Below, one piece after another: positions 1-5,306 of a stretch of 6,777 nucleotides of DNA. A program made the translations under genes and the position numbers. The notes beneath the pieces were generated by a model. It was not told where the DNA came from. It searched no databases and was given only the letters and a program-made list of their open reading frames with translations. Each line of letters begins with the position of its first letter. Within the stretch, counting starts at the first letter, position 1. Source of the DNA: Halobacteriales archaeon QS_9_68_42 (GTDB lineage Archaea; Halobacteriota; Halobacteria; Halobacteriales; Haloarculaceae); contig PXSE01000033.1 of the NCBI GenBank assembly GCA_003022905.1, positions 1 to 6,777 on the forward strand, read 5' to 3'.

Positions 1-574
1 GGCGGTCCAGCTCGTAGGCGAAAAGCAGGTTCGCCAGTTTGCTCCGGGCGTACGCCTCCCACCGGTCGTAGTCGTCCTCGCCGTGGAGGTCGTCGAAGTT
101 AATTTCGCCGCGGGCGTGGATACCGCTGCTCTGGGTGACCACCCGTGGGTCGGGCGCGGCACGCAACCGCTCGAACAGCAGGCCGGTCAGCGCGAAGTGG
201 CCGAGGTGGTTGACGCCGAACTGAGTCTCGAAGCCGTCGGCCGTCTCCTGCCGAGGGATGGCCATCACGCCGGCGTTGTTGCAGAGGACGTCGATTCGGC
301 CCAGTTCGTCGCCGGCCCAGTCGGCGAACGACCGGACCGACTCCAGGTCCGCGAGGTCCAGTTCGCGGACGGTCAGCGACGCGCCGGGGAGGTCGGTCAG
401 TATCGCCTCGCGTTCGCTCTCGGCGTCGTCGACGCTCCGGCAAGCCATCACGACGTGGGCGCCCGCCGCCGCGAGCGCCTCCGTCGCCGCCAAGCCGATG
501 CCGCTGTTGGCGCCGGTCACGACGACCGTTCGACCCGCACAGTCGGGCACGTCGTCGTCGGTCCAGTCGGTCAC
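1..574 (-). CDS. Short-chain dehydrogenase/reductase, N-terminal 191 residues (runs off the left edge)
   Basis: This is an NAD(P)-dependent oxidoreductase with a Rossmann fold, probably cytoplasmic. The minus-strand frame reads VTDWTDDDVPD and then the glycine-rich cofactor motif TGANSGIG at residues 20-27. ACRS at 43-47 has an Arg (46) placed where the retinol-dehydrogenase-like subgroup contacts the NADP phosphate. NNAG follows at 99-102, the conserved Asn of the active-site tetrad at 122 (NHLGHF), Ser149 or Ser150 (QSSG), and the catalytic YARSK pair Tyr175 and Lys179. All catalytic residues are present. Relatives of this type usually run to about 300 residues, so the substrate-binding C-terminal third lies outside the window and the substrate cannot be guessed. 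The start chosen is GTG at 574, the only in-frame start before the upstream stop at 605-607, and it matches the usual family N terminus (TDWT). A better-looking ATG at 602 is one base out of frame and is described separately. Confidence 0.93.
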   Translation of the reverse strand, partial: MTDWTDDDVPDCAGRTVVVTGANSGIGLAATEALAAAGAHVVMACRSVDDAESEREAILTDLPGASLTVRELDLADLESVRSFADWAGDELGRIDVLCNNAGVMAIPRQETADGFETQFGVNHLGHFALTGLLFERLRAAPDPRVVTQSSGIHARGEINFDDLHGEDDYDRWEAYARSKLANLLFAYELDR

Positions 575-599
575 ACCCGGACGTTCGGGAGCGGGGGGC

Positions 600-615
600 C
601 ATAGTTACTCCCTCC
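600..615 (-). promoter_or_regulatory. Ribosome-binding site and ATG out of frame with the dehydrogenase
   Basis: On the minus strand GGAGG (611-615) sits eight bases before an ATG (600-602). This is the best Shine-Dalgarno and start pair in the gap, but the ATG is one base out of frame with the dehydrogenase. A run of six C (593-598, minus-strand reading) lies between. If the run had five C, the gene would begin MAPAPERPG and continue into the GTG start at 574. Either the site is fortuitous, or the run carries a one-base error or mutation. Confidence 0.4.
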
Positions 616-640
616 GCGGCAACTGGCACCGCGTTCATGG

Positions 641-646
641 TTTATA
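641..646. promoter_or_regulatory. Candidate TATA box in the divergent gap
   Basis: TTTATA reads TATAAA on the minus strand, so it could serve either direction. It is the most AT-rich hexamer between the dehydrogenase and the secreted-protein gene. Archaeal transcription usually starts about 25-30 bases from such a box. On the minus strand that gives a start near 617, just upstream of GGAGG at 611-615, which fits the dehydrogenase. On the plus strand it gives a start near 671, downstream of the GTG at 656, which fits less well. Assignment to the minus-strand gene is therefore favoured, by inference only. Confidence 0.4.
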
Positions 647-655
647 GAGTCGGGC

Positions 656-1179
656 GTGCTCGGCAAAACGTCGAACCGTGGCGAGCGGCACGTCACGGAC
701 ATAAGACGGACGACCCTTCGGGCGTTGCTAGTCGCGGCCGCGATAGGCCTGGCCGTCGGCGCCCTCGATGGCCTCGCGGCCACGGACCACGCCGGCGACT
801 CGAAAGTCGACTCGAACACCTCGGTTACGGTCAATGACCAGGGCGGCCACTTCCACGTCCTCTGTACTGGGTCGCTGACCGAACACGACTGCGACAAGAG
901 CGACGAACTCGACGCCGGGCCGGCGAGCGTCGACTACGAGGGGTTCAACGACGACAGCCTCCAGAACCGCTCCTCGCGGTTCGGCGACACGTTCGTGGTC
1001 ACGGTCGACGGCGAAGAGTACACCGTCTCGTTCACCTGCGACCTGAGCGACGAACCGCCGGAGGGTAACCCCTGCCCCGTCGACCACCGGGTGACGACGG
1101 TGAGGCCGACGACGAGGGCGACGCCCGGGACGACCGCCGCGGGAACAACTGCTCGCCGGACCGCGCGAACGGCCCGTAG
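656..1179 (+). pseudogene. Small secreted, cysteine-containing protein with an apparent one-base frameshift
   Basis: I do not recognise the family. From GTG 656 the frame encodes a basic N terminus, a hydrophobic segment (residues 22-42) and then an acidic ectodomain. RR at 17-18 followed by TTL partly resembles a Tat signal; there is no lipobox Cys. Cysteines at 70, 79, 128 and 140 suggest two disulfides, and N54-T-S and N104-R-S are N-glycosylation sequons. After about 1090 this frame becomes Arg/Thr-rich and runs on to 1426 inside the ABC ATPase gene, which is implausible. The frame starting at 1081 instead gives an acidic tail (GDDGEADDEGD, then NNCSPDRANGP) that stops at TAG 1177-1179. 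One extra base between 1069 and about 1100, for example in GGG 1089-1091, would restore one reading frame of 174 residues. The 5' end is uncertain: a more natural start, TDIRRTTLR, would need GTC at 692 to be GTG. Confidence 0.6.
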
Positions 1180-1245
1180 TCGTCTGCTTCTCTTCGCCCG
1201 CCTCGCGGGTCGCAGTTCCGTTCTAGGCCGTGAGCCGCCCGCAGG

Positions 1246-1252
1246 GTATAGG
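1246..1252 (+). promoter_or_regulatory. Candidate TATA box for the ABC transporter pair
   Basis: GTATAGG is centred about 30 bases upstream of the ATG at 1279. That spacing predicts a transcript beginning at or within a few bases of the start codon, a leaderless message of the kind common in haloarchaea. No GGAGG-like site precedes the ATG, which agrees. The flanks are otherwise GC-rich and no B-recognition element is obvious. Confidence 0.4.
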
Positions 1253-1278
1253 CCCCCCGCGTGCGTACCGAGCGCCGA

Positions 1279-2022
1279 ATGCCGGCTATCCAGACGCGGG
1301 AGCTATCGAAGCGGTACGGCGACGTCGTCGCGCTCGATTCGCTGTCGCTGGCCGTCGAGGGCGGCGAGTGCTACGGCTTCCTCGGGCCCAACGGGGCGGG
1401 CAAGTCGACCACTATCAATATCCTGACCGGCCAGCTCCGCCCCGACGAGGGGACGGCCCGCGTGGCGGGCGTCGACCCCGTCGAGACGCCGGTCGAGGCC
1501 CGGCGGCACGTCGGTATTCTGCCGGAGAGCGGCCGGCCGCCTTCCTTCCTGACGGTTCGGGAGTACTTCGAGTTCGCCGCCACGGCCCGCGGCCTCGGAG
1601 AAGCGACGATGGCCGAGCGGGTCGACCGCTGGGCCGAGCGCCTGGAGTTCGCCCACAAACTCGACACCCTCTGTACCGACCTCTCGCAGGGCGAACGGCA
1701 GAAGGTGCTGTTGACGCAGGCATTCGTTCACGAGCCCGAGGTGGTGTTCATCGACGAGCCGCTGACTAACCTCGACCCCATCATGCAGGAGCGGGTCAAG
1801 GAGTTCTTCGAGACGTACCGGTCGGCCGGCAACACGCTGTTCCTGTCGACGCACTTCGTCGAGACGGCCGCCGAGGTGTGCACGCAGGTGGGCATCATCA
1901 ACCGCGGCCGGCTGCTGGAGGAGTTGCGCCCCCGCGGCATGGACGGCGACGCGCTGCTCGACCGGTTCTTCGCGTCGGTCGACGACGACGTCGCCGAAGC
2001 CACCCTGACACAGTCGCCATGA
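1279..2022 (+). CDS. ABC exporter ATP-binding subunit
   Basis: This 247-residue cytoplasmic ATPase would power the permease encoded immediately downstream. It has Walker A GPNGAGKST at residues 36-44, Glu83 in LPES where most ABC proteins have the Q-loop Gln, signature LSQGE at 135-139 (a variant of LSGGQ), Walker B VVFIDEP at 155-161 with catalytic Glu160, D-loop NLDP at 164-167 and the switch His192 in STH. One domain of this length is normal for the CcmA/NatA-like group that works with ABC-2-type permeases, and Glu in the Q-loop position is common in that group. ATG 1279 is preferred over the in-frame GTG at 1261 because a TATA-like box lies about 30 bases upstream and the domain begins at once (MPAIQTRELSKRYG). 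The stop overlaps the next start as ATGA, so translation is probably coupled. The substrate is unknown. Confidence 0.95.
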   Translation: MPAIQTRELSKRYGDVVALDSLSLAVEGGECYGFLGPNGAGKSTTINILTGQLRPDEGTARVAGVDPVETPVEARRHVGILPESGRPPSFLTVREYFEFAATARGLGEATMAERVDRWAERLEFAHKLDTLCTDLSQGERQKVLLTQAFVHEPEVVFIDEPLTNLDPIMQERVKEFFETYRSAGNTLFLSTHFVETAAEVCTQVGIINRGRLLEELRPRGMDGDALLDRFFASVDDDVAEATLTQSP

Positions 2023-3446
2023 CGCCGTCGACGGGCTATCTCGTCCGGCTGATGGCCGTCGAGGAGTGGCGGCTCCACAGCCGGACCTTCGGCGGCCGGC
2101 GGTTCGCGCTGTTCCCCTTCTTCGTGGCCGGCGTCGCCGCCGGGACGGCCGCCTTCTTCGCGCTGGCGGACGCCCGGACCGGCCTGTTGGTCGACGGTCT
2201 CCATCTCGTCGTCGCCGCCCTCGGGCTCCAAGTCGGCACTGTCGGCCTCGTGGGGCGGGACGCCCTCGACGACCTGCTGGGGGAGACGACACTGCTGCTG
2301 TTCGCCGCCCGGAGCCTCCCCGTCGCGCCGAAGAAGCTCCTCGTCGCCTTCCTCGTCAAGGACGTCGCCTACTACGCGGTGCTGTTCCTCTTGCCGCTGA
2401 CGGTCGGACTGGTCCCGCTGGTGGTGCTGGCCGACATCGCGGCGGCGCGGCTCCCACTTTTATTCGTCACGAGCGTCGGCGTCTTCGCCGTCGGCGTCGC
2501 CGCCAGTTTCGCGCTGGTTGGCGTTCACACCCGCTCGCGGGCCGCTTCGGCGGCCGTCGCCGCCGTCACCATCGCCGCGCTCGTCGTCGACGGCGGCCGA
2601 CTGCTCGCGGTGACGCCATATGGCCTCCTGTCGGGCGTTGACCCGGCCGCCGTCGCCGGCAGTCTCCTGCTTCCGGTCGGCCTCGGGGCGGTCGGAATCG
2701 CGCTGTTCCAGTTCGACCGCCGGACGCCGACCCGGACCGCCGAGAACCGGTTCGGGACGCTCCAGGGCGCCCTCGGCGGCGTCGACGGCCAGGGCTTGCT
2801 GGCGAAGTCGCTCCTGGACGTGACCCGCTCGTCGGGCGGTCTCTGGAAGGTGGTTTTCTCACAGGGGCTGGTGTTCGCCGTGCTGGCGGTCCTCCTGGCG
2901 TTCCTGCCGAGCGTAGTGCCCGTCCGGCCGGAACCGGGGCTCACCATCGCCAGCGTGCTCGCGCTCGGGTCGTTCACCACATATAACTGGCTGTGCCAGT
3001 TCGACGACACCGCGTTCTACTTCCGGTTCCCCGTCGAGTTGGCCGACGTGTTCCGCGCGAAACTGCTGGCGTTCGCGCTGCTCGCGCTGCCGTCGGGGCT
3101 GGCCTTCCTCGCGCTGGGCGCCGTCGCCTTCGGCACCGGGACGATGCTCGTCGGTGTGGCCGTCTTCGCGCCGCTGTGTCTGTACGTCTTCGGCGTCACC
3201 GCCTACGTCGCCGGCCTGGAGCCGACCGAGCTGCTGTTCGACACGCCCGTCTTCGCCGCGTTCACGCTGGCGATGATGGTGGTACTGATTCCGCTGGTCG
3301 TCGCGGCCATCGCGTTCACGCTCGCGCCGACGGAACTAGCGCTGGGTAGTGTCGGCTACGCGGCGCTGTCGGGCGGCGTCGGCGTCGGCCTCTACCGCCG
3401 GGCCGGGTCCCGCTGGGAGCGGAAGGCCCTCGCCGAGGGCGACTGA
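2019..3446 (+). CDS. ABC exporter permease, 12 predicted membrane helices in two similar halves
   Basis: This 475-residue polytopic membrane protein is the likely partner of the preceding ATPase; the ATG at 2019 overlaps that gene's stop in ATGA. By eye there are about twelve helices, near residues 30-51, 60-80, 115-137, 145-169, 175-190, 210-231, 280-300, 305-327, 345-372, 376-398, 410-434 and 440-458. A polar cytoplasmic stretch at 232-279 separates two six-helix halves. Each half begins with an amphipathic segment before its first helix (EEWRLHSRTFGG at 15-26; KSLLDVTRSSGG at 263-274), like the coupling or elbow helix of ABC-2 exporters. Each also has an acidic/Thr, Arg, Pro-Val, then Lys-Leu-Leu pattern before its third helix (89-111 and 330-352). 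This fits two fused ABC-2-type domains, but the assignment rests on context and topology, not on a diagnostic motif. The last 18 codons overlap the convergent gene. The substrate is unknown. Confidence 0.85.
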   Translation: MTPSTGYLVRLMAVEEWRLHSRTFGGRRFALFPFFVAGVAAGTAAFFALADARTGLLVDGLHLVVAALGLQVGTVGLVGRDALDDLLGETTLLLFAARSLPVAPKKLLVAFLVKDVAYYAVLFLLPLTVGLVPLVVLADIAAARLPLLFVTSVGVFAVGVAASFALVGVHTRSRAASAAVAAVTIAALVVDGGRLLAVTPYGLLSGVDPAAVAGSLLLPVGLGAVGIALFQFDRRTPTRTAENRFGTLQGALGGVDGQGLLAKSLLDVTRSSGGLWKVVFSQGLVFAVLAVLLAFLPSVVPVRPEPGLTIASVLALGSFTTYNWLCQFDDTAFYFRFPVELADVFRAKLLAFALLALPSGLAFLALGAVAFGTGTMLVGVAVFAPLCLYVFGVTAYVAGLEPTELLFDTPVFAAFTLAMMVVLIPLVVAAIAFTLAPTELALGSVGYAALSGGVGVGLYRRAGSRWERKALAEGD

Positions 3447-5167
3447 CCGGCGGCGTCCTCATCGACAAAGACAACTATGCCGTTGAAACCGTTGCCGCCG
3501 GTCGTCCGGTGGAGGAACCCGTACCGGGCGTAGTCGTCACCAATCCGGTCGCGGAGGTCATCCGGGGCTCGCAGTTCCTCCGTCGCCTCCCGACACTCGA
3601 CGGGCCGGTCGAGGGCGCACTCGGCCTCCGTGACCACGACGGGCGGCAACTCCTCGGGCGGTCCCTCGTCGTGGCTGGCGCAGTCGACCGTCGCGTCGGC
3701 GGCCCCGAGGTACCAGGCCCACGGGAGCGTCCCGGTCCACTCGACGCAGGCCGGGTCGCGGAACCCGCCCGCGGCGAGGAAGTCGTCACCCCCGTAGAAC
3801 AGCACGTCGGGGTCGCCCTCGTGGCGCCCGGCGACGGCGACCGTCCGGTCGGCCGGTTCGCGCATCTCCTGCTGTGGCTGGGCGAACTGTACGAGGTCGT
3901 TGTCCGGGCCGGTCGGGTCGACGAACGCCGCCGAGACGCCGACGACGGCTACCTGTCCGACCGCCAGCACCAGCAGGAGGGCGACGATGGCGGCGCTGAT
4001 TCGGTCGTCGTCGGCCAGCGACTCCCGGCCGATGTCGACGAGCACCCCGAGGCCGGCCGCCGCGGGCACCGCTAGCGGCACCAGCGCGTTGACGATTATC
4101 CAGGCGCCCCAGATGTCCGTCCCGAGGGGGTAGCCGACGACGCTTGCGACCCCCCAGTATCCGCACCCGAGAACGAGCGGGCGGGCCTCCTCGCGGCGCG
4201 CCACCTCCGAGAGGAGGCCGAACGCGGCGAGACCGGCGAGGACGCCGGCGTACTCGGCGCCCGTCCCCACGAATCGGGTCAGGTTCTCCCGGTACTCCTC
4301 GACTGTCTTCTGGTTGCCCTGGTCGAACCAGTGGCTCAGGCCCGCCTCGAGGTCGGCGTACGTCGCGTCCAGCGTGGCGCCGAGGTTGCCGGTCCACAGG
4401 CCGGCGTCGCCGCCGCGGGGCGCGAACAGGAACAGGACGACGAGCCCCGCCACCGCCGCCGCGCCGGCCAGGTGGACGCCGGTGTCGGCCAGCCACTCGC
4501 GGCGGGTGGGAGACGCCCGGAGTCGGTCGCGGATTCCGCCGAGGAGGCCCGCGACCGGGACTCGGCGGCCGACGGGCGGCACGGGGCCGATGATGGTGCC
4601 GGCGACGAGCAGGCCCGCGGCCCCGAACCAGCAGAGGACGTATACGACGGCGTTCTCCTTGGCGCCGAAGCCCAGGGCGAGAAACGCACCTGCAACGTAG
4701 AGGTACCCGACGCCGTCGCCGTCGTACCACCGGACCAGCGCCGCGAAAGAGACGAAACAGAACGCCGCGACGAGCACCGTCGAGCGGGCGAACCGCGAGT
4801 AGTATAACAGGATGGGGTCGACCGCGAGGGCGGCCGCCAGCGCGACCGTCTCGACGCTCGAGAGGTGCCGCCGGAACCACAGCGCCACCAGCGGCAGCAG
4901 GCCGCCGACCAGCGCCACCGGCGCGCGCATCACGAAGTCAGTCGCGCCGAACCAGTCGAACAGGTACCGGTGGAGAAACTGCATCAGCGGGCCGTGAATG
5001 ATGTACCGGTAGCTGGTCTCGCCGGTCGCGAGGTAGTCGAGCCCCCACCAGGCGACCCGACCCTCGTCGAAGTGTGCGACCCGCGACCCCAGCAGGACGA
5101 ACCGGGCGAAAAGCGCCAGCACGGCGATCGCGACGACGAGACGGACGGTCCGGTCGTCGGTTCTCAT
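3392..5167 (-). CDS. agl23: Agl23-like (TIGR03663-type) membrane protein, GT-C/PMT-like
   Basis: This 591-residue protein has about eleven membrane helices in residues 9-416 and a soluble C-terminal domain (417-591), probably outside the cell. The N terminus has the layout of GT-C/PMT-type glycosyltransferases: helix one (9-27), then an external loop with an acidic pair in HFDEGRVAWW (Asp34-Glu35), HGP at 58-60, and a helix block with YYSRFARST (122-130) and GAKENA (168-173). This matches my memory of family TIGR03663, named flippase-associated Agl23 after a Haloarcula protein implicated in handling lipid-linked glycans for N-glycosylation. The biochemical role is not firmly known, and another dolichol-phosphate-sugar-dependent transferase activity is possible. 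Four cysteines (474, 495, 517, 525) in the C-terminal domain could form disulfides. The start is ATG 5167, without a visible Shine-Dalgarno. The 3' end overlaps the permease gene by 55 bp. No other glycosylation gene is adjacent. Confidence 0.8.
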   Translation of the reverse strand: MRTDDRTVRLVVAIAVLALFARFVLLGSRVAHFDEGRVAWWGLDYLATGETSYRYIIHGPLMQFLHRYLFDWFGATDFVMRAPVALVGGLLPLVALWFRRHLSSVETVALAAALAVDPILLYYSRFARSTVLVAAFCFVSFAALVRWYDGDGVGYLYVAGAFLALGFGAKENAVVYVLCWFGAAGLLVAGTIIGPVPPVGRRVPVAGLLGGIRDRLRASPTRREWLADTGVHLAGAAAVAGLVVLFLFAPRGGDAGLWTGNLGATLDATYADLEAGLSHWFDQGNQKTVEEYRENLTRFVGTGAEYAGVLAGLAAFGLLSEVARREEARPLVLGCGYWGVASVVGYPLGTDIWGAWIIVNALVPLAVPAAAGLGVLVDIGRESLADDDRISAAIVALLLVLAVGQVAVVGVSAAFVDPTGPDNDLVQFAQPQQEMREPADRTVAVAGRHEGDPDVLFYGGDDFLAAGGFRDPACVEWTGTLPWAWYLGAADATVDCASHDEGPPEELPPVVVTEAECALDRPVECREATEELRAPDDLRDRIGDDYARYGFLHRTTGGNGFNGIVVFVDEDAAGQSPSARAFRSQRDPARR

Positions 5168-5306
5168 CGCGGCGACGGGAGGGGCGTCGGCTGGCAGTTC
5201 GGCGCCCGGTGCCGGCGGAAACCGGACGACGGCGACGACCGGGCGGCGTGCGGAAACATACCGGTCAGTCGATCAGATTGGGCAAATGTCTTTTCGTCGA
5301 GGGCGG
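5168..5306. other. Intergenic gap between the peptidase and the Agl23-like gene
   Basis: The 139 bases between these two minus-strand genes have a relatively AT-rich patch (about 5260-5298) directly after the peptidase stop. The rest is GC-rich up to the ATG at 5167. I see no clear TATA box, no GGAGG-like site before 5167, no strong hairpin and no T-tract reading in the minus direction. The gap is long enough for a separate promoter for the Agl23-like gene, most likely in the AT-rich patch, but co-transcription with the peptidase gene cannot be excluded. Confidence 0.4.

Noticed and set aside
1197..1209. Small hairpin CCCGC-CTC-GCGGG after the secreted-protein gene as a terminator
   Set aside because: The five-base stem has no T-tract after it, and such short GC hairpins are expected by chance in this composition; the surrounding pyrimidine-rich DNA is only weak support.
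1261..1278. Upstream GTG start for the ABC ATPase (six extra residues)
   Set aside because: The TATA-like box at 1247-1250 is too close to allow transcripts that include 1261, and ATG 1279 fits a leaderless start and the normal domain boundary.
1091..1426. Thr/Arg-rich C-terminal extension of the secreted protein, resembling a glycosylated stalk
   Set aside because: It runs deep into the ABC ATPase gene in another frame and is strongly basic, unlike haloarchaeal surface proteins; a frame break explains it better.
1978..1992. Short GAC/GTC tandem runs, seen here and elsewhere, as possible repeats
   Set aside because: They encode acidic Asp runs in frame and follow from haloarchaeal codon use; there is no longer repeat unit or spacing pattern suggesting a CRISPR array or satellite.
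1303..2292. A 329-codon minus-strand open frame opposite the ABC ATPase and permease
   Set aside because: It is Arg-rich, has no recognisable domain, and lies opposite a frame with complete ABC motifs.
3786..4880. A 364-codon minus-strand open frame within the Agl23-like gene in another frame
   Set aside because: The product is an Arg/Pro/Gly-rich string typical of out-of-frame haloarchaeal DNA, while the overlapping frame has clear membrane helices and family motifs.
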